Assembly (NCBI GenBank): GCA_016285345.1
Contig: JAEEQN010000001.1
Location: 123,865-187,864, forward strand
Length of the DNA: 64,000 bases
Direction: 5' to 3'
DNA from: Victivallales bacterium
Lineage (GTDB): Bacteria > Verrucomicrobiota > Lentisphaeria > Victivallales > UBA1829
Position numbers and translations under genes: made by a program. Of the stretch, positions 27,134 to 36,455 are shown in pieces (positions within the stretch are counted from its first letter, which is position 1; each line of letters begins with the position of its first letter). The notes beneath the pieces are model-generated. The model was not told where the DNA came from and ran no database searches. It saw only the letters and a program-made list of their open reading frames with translations.

Positions 27134-27976
27134 CTATAAAATATCAGATATAGACAGTTTCGTTTTTTCATCGGCAAATAAAGCCTCGGTACCATCACTA
27201 AACCTGACATATGCCGGATAGTGTGTTTTTCTTTTTTCCACTGGAGGAAGTTCCATATAGTTGTTTCCAAATATATTTTTCAAAACTGCTTCTGATTTAT
27301 CCGGTGCAATATATATCCTATTTTCAAATTTTATATCGCACCCATTTCCAAATGCTTCCTTCTCTATTGTTCTTCTCTTTATTGGGTACTGAGAACCAAA
27401 GTTGGAATAATATTTTCTATTATTCCCATTTGTCATTGTCATGATAAAATTCGCTATCTTAAATAAAGCTTTGTAGGTAAGGAATTTTACAATATATTTT
27501 TTTAGCCCAGAAAATGATTCTGGAGACCTTTTTCCGCTGATCATTACGGCTAGCTTCTTAATGATTTGTTTTCGGAGTTCAACAAATCGGCTGTATCCAT
27601 TGGTATCGTCAATTGGAAAAACATCTACAAATATTCCGCAATTCCTTTGCGCTCCCTGTTCTAAGAACACAGTCTGCGTGTTACTTATTTTTGCATAGAT
27701 TCTCCAGTACTCCGGTTCCGTCGTAATCCAATTCAGTTTATAACCATCTGGAAGCCGAGTCTTGCAAATATCTAGAAATCGATTGAAGTCTTCTCTTGGC
27801 ATCACAATATCAAGATCATCATCCCAGGGTATAAAACCGCCGTGCCGAATTGCTCCAAGAAGAGTACCGCTTATTAAATAGTAGTGAATGCGATTTTTTC
27901 TACATACCCTATCCACTACATCCATTATATCCAGAATTTCTTCATGAATTTTCTTTTGGTATAATGTTTTATCCAT
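27134..27976 (-). CDS. LicD-family phosphotransferase (first)
   Basis: 280 residues, typical of LicD. The core motif GTLLGAIRHGGFIPWDDDLD is intact and the C-terminal half has the usual aromatic-rich tail. It is paralogous to the next gene downstream but clearly diverged, so the two probably differ in acceptor or donor. It starts 21 nt after the polymerase gene and is read with it. Confidence 0.9.
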   Translation of the reverse strand: MDKTLYQKKIHEEILDIMDVVDRVCRKNRIHYYLISGTLLGAIRHGGFIPWDDDLDIVMPREDFNRFLDICKTRLPDGYKLNWITTEPEYWRIYAKISNTQTVFLEQGAQRNCGIFVDVFPIDDTNGYSRFVELRKQIIKKLAVMISGKRSPESFSGLKKYIVKFLTYKALFKIANFIMTMTNGNNRKYYSNFGSQYPIKRRTIEKEAFGNGCDIKFENRIYIAPDKSEAVLKNIFGNNYMELPPVEKRKTHYPAYVRFSDGTEALFADEKTKLSISDIL

Positions 27977-27997
27977 TTAACGTTTCCTTCCCTCAAT

Positions 27998-29302
27998 CTA
28001 TATAATAAAGAATACCCACCAGTAAGTTGCGGTAAACATTGATACGGATAGTGCCGTAAGGGCGTATGAGGTCTTTAATAGCAATATCTGCAATTGGTAA
28101 TTATTATTTTTATAGTATTTTATTCCGTTATAAAACCGATAAAAAACAAAGATCAACGGAATTAATCCCATATATAAAAGCATATCCATATAGGTGTTGT
28201 GAACATAATCAGGAAGATCATAGTAGTATTTGTAGTTTACAACGCCGCTCCCAAATAATTTGTTGAAAAAACTAAACCTGTTACTGTATATATACCAGTA
28301 ATCGTCAAAGATTTCTGTTCTTCCTGACGTTGCACTTGAATATTCGCCATCTGATGCCAACATGGATACCTTTTTTGCTCGGAATATCATATTATCAATT
28401 GCATTTATTCCAGACCCATAATTGTAAACATAGTAAAATGTTCCCAATATTAAAACAATTAATATTGCTAATATTCCTTTGTTCAATTTTGATTTTCTAT
28501 AGGAATCAATCAACAATATTATACAAAATACAGAGACACATAGCACGGCTGTAATGCTAAGTGTCAGTAGTGTCATAGTTGCTAGCAATCCTAAAGAGCA
28601 TATTTTCAGCCATTTTTTTTTCATATAGAAAATTGGATATATTGCAGCAGCACAATACAACATACAAGAACGATCTGTTCCAACAGTAGAACGCAGTCTT
28701 GAATGTATATTTCCGTCCAAATATATAGTGGCAACATTTCCTTGCATATAAGAGACAAATCCCCACATTATGGATAAAATTGTAGAAATAAATATAAACA
28801 AAAAAGCTCGTTTCCAGAAGTCCGCATTGTCTTCTTTTTCTTGATTGATATATCTTATGTAAATTACAATAAAAACATCAAAAATCATTTTGATTCCTGA
28901 CATATTGCGATGAAGTAACAAAGCTATAACTGAGTAAATACAAGCAATGCATAACAGAACAGAATCGTCTAGACGAATACGAATTCTTTTATGAATTAGC
29001 TGGATTACAACAACGAGTCCCAGAATCATATCTATGATCGAAATTGCGGACAGAACAGGCATTGTTGTAAAGCGCTCCCATGTGGTTAGATAAAAATACG
29101 AGCAAATAGCGGTGCTCATGTCTTTTTGAGTGAGGATCGCTAAAAACAAAGCGATTATTGCTAGATTCAATATTTGATTATTTTGTAAAAATACAAAAAG
29201 AATGGACGCAATACTCAAACCATATAGTGCTTTTTTATCACTTACACGGATACGAATATCTGGCTCTTTTATTTGTACAGTGTTTGTCGCTGCGCTCATC
29301 AT
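27998..29302 (-). CDS. wzy: O-antigen/capsule polymerase (Wzy-like)
   Basis: 434 residues with about ten to eleven membrane helices and one longer periplasmic loop (around residues 300-350, ending near DLPDYVHNTYMDMLLYMG), the layout and H-N-x-Y-type signature of Wzy/ligase proteins. Sequence similarity within this family is always low, so the call rests on topology, this motif and position beside the flippase and glycosyltransferases. Confidence 0.78.
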   Translation of the reverse strand: MMSAATNTVQIKEPDIRIRVSDKKALYGLSIASILFVFLQNNQILNLAIIALFLAILTQKDMSTAICSYFYLTTWERFTTMPVLSAISIIDMILGLVVVIQLIHKRIRIRLDDSVLLCIACIYSVIALLLHRNMSGIKMIFDVFIVIYIRYINQEKEDNADFWKRAFLFIFISTILSIMWGFVSYMQGNVATIYLDGNIHSRLRSTVGTDRSCMLYCAAAIYPIFYMKKKWLKICSLGLLATMTLLTLSITAVLCVSVFCIILLIDSYRKSKLNKGILAILIVLILGTFYYVYNYGSGINAIDNMIFRAKKVSMLASDGEYSSATSGRTEIFDDYWYIYSNRFSFFNKLFGSGVVNYKYYYDLPDYVHNTYMDMLLYMGLIPLIFVFYRFYNGIKYYKNNNYQLQILLLKTSYALTALSVSMFTATYWWVFFII

Positions 29303-29306
29303 TCGT

Positions 29307-30275
29307 TTACCTACAATACTTTCGAATTATCATGGATATTTTTATCGCATTTTTTGCTCCAATTGTTGCAATTAATATATAGAATACTTTATGTCTTAGC
29401 AATTTACAATATTTCAACATAGAATAATTATTATCAAGCAATTTATATATTATATCTCTCTCGTTTTGTTCGTATTTATAAATGTTCACCAAGCATGATA
29501 ATAATGCTCTTCCCAACTGATTAAAGATTTCATGTTTTTCCATTTTGGATAATAAATTATACTTGGGCTCATTTTCCTGTTTGGCGACCAATGTAATCAC
29601 ATCCTTTGTCCTTTTCGGGTTTGGAACTGTTGTTATAGAACCTTCCCTCTCAAATCTTCTTACGTACCATATATAAGGAAAAAAGGAAAAAGTTTCCGCG
29701 TTTAAAAACAGCCGGGATGTCCAATCAACATCCTCATGATAGAACCCCTCTTCAAATTTCAACTCTCTTTCACATATAAATGCTCTTTTTACAATATACT
29801 GCTGTGCGGGCCATGTTAAATCCTCTTTAGCAAAGACAAAATGTATCACTGATTTTTTATCTGTTTGCTCGGGTTTAATGTATTTTTCATGATTGACAAT
29901 TTGCGCATGAACATCCGAAGTATTGTACATTTCAGTAATCAAAACATCAGGTTTCTTCTTCAGGGCACCACTTATATTCTTCAGGGCATCGGGCAGTAAC
30001 ACATCGTCCGAATCCAGAAAAACAATATACTCTCCAGTCGATTTTTCAATGCCTCTATTCCGTGCACTGGATAAGCCCCCGTTTTTCTTATGAATAACAG
30101 ATATGTTTTTATATTCACCAGCATATTTATCACATATAACGGGACACTCATCCGGGCTTCCATCATCAACTAATATCATTTCCCAATCCTCGCATGTTTG
30201 ATTCAAAACGCTGAGAATACACTCTTCAAGATAATCTTCGACCTTATAAACTGGTACAATTATAGAAAAAAGCAT
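29307..30275 (-). CDS. Family 2 glycosyltransferase
   Basis: 322 residues. The GT-A domain is clear: SIIVPVYKVEDYLEECILSV at the N-terminus, LVDDGSPD (nucleotide binding), GGLSSARNRG and FLDSDDVLLP (DxD metal site). A second half with helices near the C-terminus may bind the membrane. It would add one sugar to the undecaprenyl-linked repeat unit. It is separated from the upstream gene by an IS relic region and 4 nt from the polymerase. Confidence 0.92.
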   Translation of the reverse strand: MLFSIIVPVYKVEDYLEECILSVLNQTCEDWEMILVDDGSPDECPVICDKYAGEYKNISVIHKKNGGLSSARNRGIEKSTGEYIVFLDSDDVLLPDALKNISGALKKKPDVLITEMYNTSDVHAQIVNHEKYIKPEQTDKKSVIHFVFAKEDLTWPAQQYIVKRAFICERELKFEEGFYHEDVDWTSRLFLNAETFSFFPYIWYVRRFEREGSITTVPNPKRTKDVITLVAKQENEPKYNLLSKMEKHEIFNQLGRALLSCLVNIYKYEQNERDIIYKLLDNNYSMLKYCKLLRHKVFYILIATIGAKNAIKISMIIRKYCR

Positions 30276-30299
30276 TTTTCACCTATCCTCACTACCGTC

Positions 30300-30937
30300 C
30301 GGATAAATTTAGAGGTGTATGATTGACAACGTCGGCTTCAATGTTATATTTAAGAAGTTTAACGTCTTTAAATATGAGCATAACGTATTACTATAGCATC
30401 TTTCAGCATCTTTTCAAGTTTGTTCCACGATATTGTGCTGAAAAAACGTTGAAAATAATCCCGGAGACCGACTTCAAAACAAATATTGTTCCCCGTTAAG
30501 AGATGCTATAAAAAAAAGAAAGTCTGTGAAACGCGGGTACGAAGAAAAAACTTGAACTGGGCAGGAGAAGCTTGCAATCGTCCTTCATGGATTGTCGAAT
30601 TTCGCAACGAACACGGCATCACGCAGGGAATGCTCTTCAGGTTGCGAGACTAGCTATTAAATGATAATGTGAAACTTTTTGCTCTCGGGGGGCGTTTACC
30701 ACGATATGGAACGTCTACAGCGGAGAACCGCAAGCCAAGGAAACAATCAGTGAGCTGATCATGGAACTTAAAACCGTCTGGCACAGAGTATTCAATCGTT
30801 CGGTTCTGTCGATTTTCTGTTTTGCGAGTCCGCATAGAGATTTGTTTTTGTGCCCGGCTTGATTCCGAGCCGTGTACGGTCGGGCGTAATACCGCATAGC
30901 TTGCTGCGCGGATAGCCTGACCGGAAGCAAAACTATA
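30300..30937 (+). mobile_element. Gene-free stretch with IS relics
   Basis: The 660 bp between two operon genes hold relics only. At 30310-30475, AACGTCGGCTT and AGCATCTTTCAGCATCTTTTCAAGTTTGTT align with the left part of the IS4-type element (frame ..YYYSIFQHLFKFVPRYCAEK). At about 30560-30660 the plus strand reads PSWIVEFRNEHGITQGMLFR, which resembles an IS66 OrfA-type helix-turn-helix. The remainder is scrambled and I support no intact gene. The insertion interrupts an otherwise tightly packed operon. Confidence 0.55.
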
Positions 30938-31720
30938 TTATTTATATTTCAGTCCTTGCCAGAATCGCATAATATTGTCTTGGGTATTTGAAAAGAAATC
31001 AACTTTCCAGTTTCTTGGATGTGTCAAAGTCATGATAATGTCATATCCAGTTGTGATACCCTGTTTTACTTCATTTGGAAAGTGCCCCAGCAAAACCTGG
31101 TCCGCATATCTTGCCTGTATGCATCTTGTTACAGCCTCATCATAAGCTTCAACAATTATTCCGGCTTGCTCTCTTGTCCTCCGGTCTCTCAAGATTTCTT
31201 TATTCTGAATCTTATACATGGTGTTTATAAAATCGCCATGAGAAGCAACTGTCAAACATGGAGAACCTGTTTCTCTCCTGAATTGTGCTACATCTTTCAG
31301 AAACATTTCTCTGCATTCAGGCAATGCTTCACGCATCTTTTCAATATTTTTCAGTTTGTGTTCTTTTTCATAGGTCGCTAATTCTTCGTAATGGTATCCT
31401 GTTTCATAACCATAGTCGTCAATATCTTTTATTAGTTTCTTGTCTATGGTTGAATCCCGGAAATAATATGTCACAGATCCCTCGTGACCATAAACATCTT
31501 TCTCGATTTCAAACATCTCGCGTGCAACTATCGGAGAGGTATCAATATCATGACGATTGATAAAAACCTTACCCCCCCCCCCCAAGGTTATAAGATTATA
31601 TAAATCAGGGATACCAACCATCTTATATCCTGCATCGCGAAATGCTTGAAGCACCGCCTTATACTCCGAGAGTCTACTCGGTTTGAAATAATCTTCATAT
31701 ATTCTCTTCTTCAAATTCAT
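30938..31720 (-). CDS. Polysaccharide deacetylase-like (NodB-barrel) protein with G12 tract
   Basis: 260 residues from ATG 31720 (GAGG ribosome site upstream; the track start at 31729 is GTG). Motifs typical of this deacetylase-like family are INRHDIDTSP (metal Asp/His), GYHYEELA, VASHGDFIN and LTHPRNWKVDF. It probably de-N- or de-O-acetylates a sugar of the repeat unit, or is a structural relative of such enzymes. Residues LGGGGKV are encoded by a run of 12 G that makes the frame unstable; it is in the ON length here. Confidence 0.75.
   Translation of the reverse strand: MNLKKRIYEDYFKPSRLSEYKAVLQAFRDAGYKMVGIPDLYNLITLGGGGKVFINRHDIDTSPIVAREMFEIEKDVYGHEGSVTYYFRDSTIDKKLIKDIDDYGYETGYHYEELATYEKEHKLKNIEKMREALPECREMFLKDVAQFRRETGSPCLTVASHGDFINTMYKIQNKEILRDRRTREQAGIIVEAYDEAVTRCIQARYADQVLLGHFPNEVKQGITTGYDIIMTLTHPRNWKVDFFSNTQDNIMRFWQGLKYK
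31572..31583 (-). repeat. Poly-G tract (G12) in coding sequence
   Basis: Twelve consecutive C on the plus strand (G on the coding strand) lie about 45 codons into the deacetylase-like gene. Gain or loss of one base would frameshift the protein early. Such tracts are the classic substrate for slipped-strand phase variation in surface-glycan loci. Confidence 0.85.
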
Positions 31721-31762
31721 TATCAACACCTCATAGTCTCCAAAGAATGATTTCTTTCATTT

Positions 31763-32677
31763 TCAGCATCCAGTAAACCGCCGGAACTCATCGTAGTCCC
31801 TGATATAATCTTCGACCTTGTAATAATCGGATGCCGCCACACACAGGACTGAGTCTTTCTGTAACCAGAGCATCTCTCTCCATGTGCATCGATCGATTAT
31901 GACGCCAATGCTTGGATCCGACAGTTCGATCTCTTCTCTTCCCATCTTATTCTCCAGCACCAACTGAATTCGGCCATAGGGGCAGAACAAGAGCTGTTTC
32001 AGTTCTTTATGGGCATGGAACCCTCGCCGCATTCCTTCCGGCACCTTGGAGATGTAGTAGATACGCTTAATCTCAAACGGGATCTCGTGAGCCCCCTCGA
32101 AAAAAGACAGTTCCCCGGCATCCACGGTGGGTATCGTCTTGATATGGATAACCCTGCACCCTGCAACAGACTCCGGCACTCTGAACTCATCACCCCGGAG
32201 CACGGAATACCATTTCAGGTTTTCGATGCCTTTATAACGATCCAGGACCTTCCGCGGGATATCCAGCACCTCGTTGAAGTTGTGCTTGTCGTAGAAACGA
32301 ACCGCTCTTGTGTTGTCCCTGGATACACACCAGTAAACACTCTCCAGCCCGTATTCATGAAAAGCCTTCTCAATGATGCTCTCCATGCCAAACCAGGAAT
32401 AACCGCGGCCCATTGCCTCGGCACGTACCGTTATCGCAAACTCGGCACTGCCATCTTCGATGTGTTTCAGACTGACGGTACCCATATACTCGTCTTCATC
32501 CGATGCAATGGCAAGATTGATGTTTTCCTTGTTTTCCCAACTCCACCTTATGAAGTTCTCGGCATCTTCCATCGTTTTCGAGGAAAAGTCCGTCCTGAGG
32601 TTTGCCGTGACATTTTTATCGTGCATCCAGGCAAGCATCAAAGGAGCATCTTTCAATTCAAGTTTTCTCAGATACAT
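31763..32677 (-). CDS. fdtD: Fused GNAT N-acetyltransferase / dTDP-4-keto-6-deoxyhexose 3,4-ketoisomerase
   Basis: 304 residues. Residues 1-~150 are a GNAT domain (RAEAMGRGYSWFGME, RFYDKHNF). Residues ~165-304 are a WxcM/FdtA cupin (RIYYISKVPEGMRRGFHAHK, with the HAHK active-site motif). FdtA/QdtA-type enzymes convert dTDP-4-keto-6-deoxyglucose to the 3-keto isomer. The same fusion is known as FdtD-type isomerase/acetyltransferase. With RfbA, RfbB and the aminotransferase at 32689 this completes a route to dTDP-Fuc3NAc or dTDP-Qui3NAc. Which epimer is made cannot be told from sequence by eye. Confidence 0.85.
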   Translation of the reverse strand: MYLRKLELKDAPLMLAWMHDKNVTANLRTDFSSKTMEDAENFIRWSWENKENINLAIASDEDEYMGTVSLKHIEDGSAEFAITVRAEAMGRGYSWFGMESIIEKAFHEYGLESVYWCVSRDNTRAVRFYDKHNFNEVLDIPRKVLDRYKGIENLKWYSVLRGDEFRVPESVAGCRVIHIKTIPTVDAGELSFFEGAHEIPFEIKRIYYISKVPEGMRRGFHAHKELKQLLFCPYGRIQLVLENKMGREEIELSDPSIGVIIDRCTWREMLWLQKDSVLCVAASDYYKVEDYIRDYDEFRRFTGC

Positions 32678-32688
32678 CTGCGTCGCTC

Positions 32689-33783
32689 CTAAAACTCGTT
32701 TATGGCATCGGTTACATACTGAATCTCTTCATCCGTCATCCCGTAATACATCGGAATGCTCAGTTCTGTGGAGCTGATTTCCTCCGCAATCGGAAGCGAG
32801 CCTTTCGTAATATTCAAATCTTTGTAGCACTCCTGCAAGTGCATCGGGATCGGATAATGCTTATTCGTTCTGATGCCTTTGTCGTTCAGATGCTTTTCAA
32901 GCGCATCACGTTCTGCGCACCGAATACCGTAGATATGCCAGACCGGAACCGTATAATCCGGTATATACGGAGTGATTACCTTCGGGTTCTTGATTCCATC
33001 TGAGTATAACGCCGCAATTCTCCGTCTCTCCACATTCATCCTCTCAAGATGCGGGAGCTTTACCCCTAGAAAAGCGGCCTGGAGCTCATCCAGACGGCTA
33101 TTATTGCCTTTGTAAATATGGTGATACTTATAGTCTGATCCGTAGTTTCCGAGAGCACGAATCATGTCAGCCAGCTCTTTGTTGTTCGTCACAACAGCGC
33201 CGGCATCACCAAGAGCCCCAAGGTTCTTCCCCGGATAGAAAGAAAAACCAGCGGCGTCACCAAAGGTGCCGACCTTCTGTCCTTTATAGGTAGCGCCATG
33301 AGCTTGTGCACAGTCTTCGACCACCTTCAGTCCATGCTTCTTCGCCACTTCCATAATCGGATCCATGTCGCAGGCTTGACCGTAGAGGTGAACAGGCATA
33401 ATAGCCCTGGTTTTTTCCGTGATAGCCGCTTCGATAAGCTCCGGATTGATATTGAATGTCCTGATGTCCGGTTCAACGAAGACGGGAGTCGCGCCGACAT
33501 AGGTAACTGCCAGAGCTGTGGCAATATAGGTGTTTGAAGGCACAATAACCTCATCGCCTTCTCCAATCCCTAACGCCTTCAATGCAAGCATCAGAGCGTC
33601 AAGCCCATTCCCGACACCAATGCAGTATTTTGCTCCACAATACTCCGCAAACGCCTTTTCAAATGCTTCATCCTCTGCGCCTTCGATATACCATGAACGG
33701 GTGAACACTCGGTCAAAGGCTCCTCTCAGATCGCTATTCAGCTCCTTTTCCATCGGAAGGAACGACACAAATGGTATTTTCAC
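32689..33783 (-). CDS. fdtB: dTDP-3-keto-6-deoxyhexose aminotransferase (DegT family)
   Basis: About 364 residues from GTG 33783, preferred to the TTG at 33798 because GAGG lies 7 nt upstream. A PLP enzyme of the DegT/DnrJ/EryC1 family: [28 protein letters not shown] and the PLP lysine in [17 protein letters not shown]. The FYPGKNLGA form is typical of sugar 3-aminotransferases (FdtB/QdtB/DesV). Its neighbour encodes the 3,4-ketoisomerase that supplies its substrate. Confidence 0.88.
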   Translation of the reverse strand: MKIPFVSFLPMEKELNSDLRGAFDRVFTRSWYIEGAEDEAFEKAFAEYCGAKYCIGVGNGLDALMLALKALGIGEGDEVIVPSNTYIATALAVTYVGATPVFVEPDIRTFNINPELIEAAITEKTRAIMPVHLYGQACDMDPIMEVAKKHGLKVVEDCAQAHGATYKGQKVGTFGDAAGFSFYPGKNLGALGDAGAVVTNNKELADMIRALGNYGSDYKYHHIYKGNNSRLDELQAAFLGVKLPHLERMNVERRRIAALYSDGIKNPKVITPYIPDYTVPVWHIYGIRCAERDALEKHLNDKGIRTNKHYPIPMHLQECYKDLNITKGSLPIAEEISSTELSIPMYYGMTDEEIQYVTDAINEF

Positions 33784-33885
33784 CTTCTTACCTCTCAACT
33801 CAAAACGAGATATTGAAAAACTTATGCAACAAATAATCTACAAGTGCACGGGACGAGATATCGACCTGTTGAGATTAGCGCAGCA

Positions 33886-35208
33886 TTACAACCGCCACCA
33901 TTGCATCCCAGATGCTTTCAGCTCCTCAACTTTGTAGAGGCCCTTCACATCAATAAAGACTTTTTCTCCATCATCTCCGGTCTTAAAAAGCTTCTTGATG
34001 GCTTCAAGGGGCAATGCTCTAAACTCATTGTGAGCAACGGCTAAGATCACGCAATTCGCATCAGCAACATCTTCGATTCTAGTCAGCTTTACACCGTATT
34101 CATGCATAGCATCACGTTCAGAAGCCCAGGGATCAACCACGACTGGCTCAATACCATAGGTGTTTAGATGCTTGATAATATCGTTGACTTTGCTATTTCT
34201 GGTGTCAGGACAATTTTCCTTAAAGGTAAGACCGAGGATAACCACCTTACTCTTTTTTGGAGCTTGTCCAGCTTCAATCATTTTCTTGATAGCCTTGTCT
34301 GCCACGAAAGCGCCCATGGAGTCATTCACAATACGACCGTTCAAAATAATCTGGCTGTGATAACCGAGTTTCTCGGCCTCATAGGTAAAATAGTAAGGGT
34401 CAACGCCAATGCAGTGGCCACCGACCAAACCGGGTCTAAACCCCAAAGCATTCCATTTGGTGTTCATGCCGTCTACCACCTCATTAGTGTCAATATCCAT
34501 GCGGTCAAACACCATGGCAAGCTCATTCATAAATGCAATATTTATATCACGCTGAGAGTTTTCAACAACCTTTACAGCTTCCGCAGTACGCAGGTTAGAG
34601 ACAGGGTGTGTACCCACCTCAATAACCAAATCATACACAGCCTTAATCTCGGACAGAGACTCTTGATCTATTCCAGACACGATTTTACAAATGTTCTCAA
34701 GCCGATGTATTTTATCTCCGGGATTGATACGCTCAGGAGAATAACCAATCTTGAAGTCTATACCGCACTTCAGTCCACTTTGCTTCTCCAAAATCGGAAT
34801 ACAAACATCTTCTGTGCAACCAGGGTAGACCGTAGACTCGTATACGACAATACTCCCCTCTGTTAAGTTGCGCCCAACAATCTCGGATGCTCTGATGACA
34901 GGAGTCAAATCCGGAGTATGGTCAGTATTCACCGGTGTCGGCACAGCCACGATGATGAATTTTGCTTTCTTCAGTTCCGTCTCATCCGCCGTGAACTGGA
35001 TCTTTGTTTTTTTTATTTCCTCATCACCAATCTCTTGAGTAGGGTCAATGCCAGAAATATACAACTCAATTTTCGCCGCATTTAGATCAAAACCGATAAC
35101 ATTAAGGCCTCTCTTTGCAAAAGCATGAGCAATGGGCATTCCAACATAGCCAAGACCTACAAGTGCCAAGGATTCTTGCTTGTTTACAAGTTTGTCGTAG
35201 AGTTTCAT
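33886..35208 (-). CDS. wbpO: UDP-sugar 6-dehydrogenase of WbpO/TviB type
   Basis: 440 residues. The N-terminal NAD domain has LALVGLGYVGMPIAHAFA. The catalytic Cys is in GLVGGHCIGVDPYY, the WbpO/TviB form rather than the GGYCLPKD form of UDP-glucose dehydrogenase. It has VYESTVYPGCTE and SPERINPGD. It probably oxidises UDP-GlcNAc or UDP-GalNAc to the uronic acid. The locus thus has two different sugar dehydrogenases (see 49994). Confidence 0.9.
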   Translation of the reverse strand: MKLYDKLVNKQESLALVGLGYVGMPIAHAFAKRGLNVIGFDLNAAKIELYISGIDPTQEIGDEEIKKTKIQFTADETELKKAKFIIVAVPTPVNTDHTPDLTPVIRASEIVGRNLTEGSIVVYESTVYPGCTEDVCIPILEKQSGLKCGIDFKIGYSPERINPGDKIHRLENICKIVSGIDQESLSEIKAVYDLVIEVGTHPVSNLRTAEAVKVVENSQRDINIAFMNELAMVFDRMDIDTNEVVDGMNTKWNALGFRPGLVGGHCIGVDPYYFTYEAEKLGYHSQIILNGRIVNDSMGAFVADKAIKKMIEAGQAPKKSKVVILGLTFKENCPDTRNSKVNDIIKHLNTYGIEPVVVDPWASERDAMHEYGVKLTRIEDVADANCVILAVAHNEFRALPLEAIKKLFKTGDDGEKVFIDVKGLYKVEELKASGMQWWRL

Positions 35209-35211
35209 TTT

Positions 35212-36450
35212 TTACTCCGATGTTATATTTTTTATTAATGTTTGAGAAACATTCTTTAGGTAGTTTTCTGCAACAGCTTTTTCAGAAAAATTAACAGCGG
35301 TATCTATTGCTGCCTGACCTATTTGATTCCATTGAGCTCTTGGCATTTTCAATATTGTATCAAAAACTTTTGTGAGTTTTTCTTCATTTCCCTCAGGAGA
35401 AAGAAACCCGTTCTTCCCCTCATTAATAATTCCATCGAACCCACCACCGACAGAAGCTACAACAATACATCCCTGCAACATTGCTTCAAGATAAACCATG
35501 CCAAAGGCTTCTTTCTCACTTACCATAGCAAATATATTTGCCTCCCGCATTTTTAATGCAACCTGATCTCTAGGGAGTCTTCCCGTAAAAGTAACGGCAT
35601 TTTCAATCCCTTTCCCTTTAACAAGTCTTTTCAAAAAATCTTCTTCTGCCCCCCCGCCCACAATTGTTAAATGATATCCATCTTGATAGACTGCAAAAAA
35701 AGAACGAATGATGGTATCCACATGTTTTTTGGCCATTAAGCCTCCAACATAAAGAAACTCTACTACACCAGAATTAGTACTGTGCTTTTTACATTCTCGA
35801 TCAGCGGATTCGACAGCTTTATTAGGAACACCGGAATAACAGATAAAGGGATCATACGGCAAATCAAAAACCTTTTTAATTGATTTTGATAATAGAATTG
35901 ACCTGCAGCCGATTATATCTATCCCTCTTAAGTATTCTTTTAGGCGATAATTATCAACATATTCTTTTGAGCATTCATGATGGAAGACAAAGGACGTTTT
36001 CACATTCAATTCAGTTCCGACTCGCGAGGTTAGCTCAAAACAGGGGTTAACAAAGTGTCCCATAACTATGTCTGGCTGAAAATTTTGATCTGAACACAAA
36101 TTGATGATTTTCCTAACCTGCTTATTCATTTCTTTTCTGGAGAAAGGCGTTGAAGGGATATATTTCTTTATTGGCAATCTACATATTTTCACCCCATATT
36201 CTTCTCGTAACAGTTTCTTCCTTGAGGATAATGTTGGAATCAAAGCATATGTATTCCTGAAAATAGCATTCGACAATTTTACAGGAACAAGATAATACAA
36301 AAATGGAAACTTTGTTTGGCAATGAACCACTAACACACAATGGCCTGCTTTTACCCACTCTTTAGCAAAGTATTCAACTGTTTTTGTTGGCTTATAACCA
36401 TTTCTGTCGTCCGGCTCAGGATAAATTTGTGTCAAAAGAAGTAAATTCAT
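35212..36450 (-). CDS. Family 4 glycosyltransferase
   Basis: 412 residues, GT-B fold. The C-terminal donor domain has FLYVGGLMAKKHVDTII, VGGGAEEDFLKRL, and EAFGMVYLEAMLQGCIVVAS (the EX7E-type glutamates). A C7 run (35649-35655) encodes part of the VGGG loop. It ends 3 nt before the dehydrogenase gene. It adds a sugar to the repeat unit on the cytoplasmic face; donor not predictable. Confidence 0.9.
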   Translation of the reverse strand: MNLLLLTQIYPEPDDRNGYKPTKTVEYFAKEWVKAGHCVLVVHCQTKFPFLYYLVPVKLSNAIFRNTYALIPTLSSRKKLLREEYGVKICRLPIKKYIPSTPFSRKEMNKQVRKIINLCSDQNFQPDIVMGHFVNPCFELTSRVGTELNVKTSFVFHHECSKEYVDNYRLKEYLRGIDIIGCRSILLSKSIKKVFDLPYDPFICYSGVPNKAVESADRECKKHSTNSGVVEFLYVGGLMAKKHVDTIIRSFFAVYQDGYHLTIVGGGAEEDFLKRLVKGKGIENAVTFTGRLPRDQVALKMREANIFAMVSEKEAFGMVYLEAMLQGCIVVASVGGGFDGIINEGKNGFLSPEGNEEKLTKVFDTILKMPRAQWNQIGQAAIDTAVNFSEKAVAENYLKNVSQTLIKNITSE

Positions 36451-36455
36451 TTTTA

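Noticed and set aside
30840-30900. Possible group II intron domain V (CCGAGCCGTGTACGGTCGG)
   Set aside because: Only the first half of domain V resembles the consensus; the complementary half and any reverse transcriptase are missing.
35649-35655. C7 tract in a family 4 glycosyltransferase as a phase switch
   Set aside because: Seven bases is short, and the run codes for the conserved VGGG loop of GT4 enzymes, so it is explained by protein constraint.
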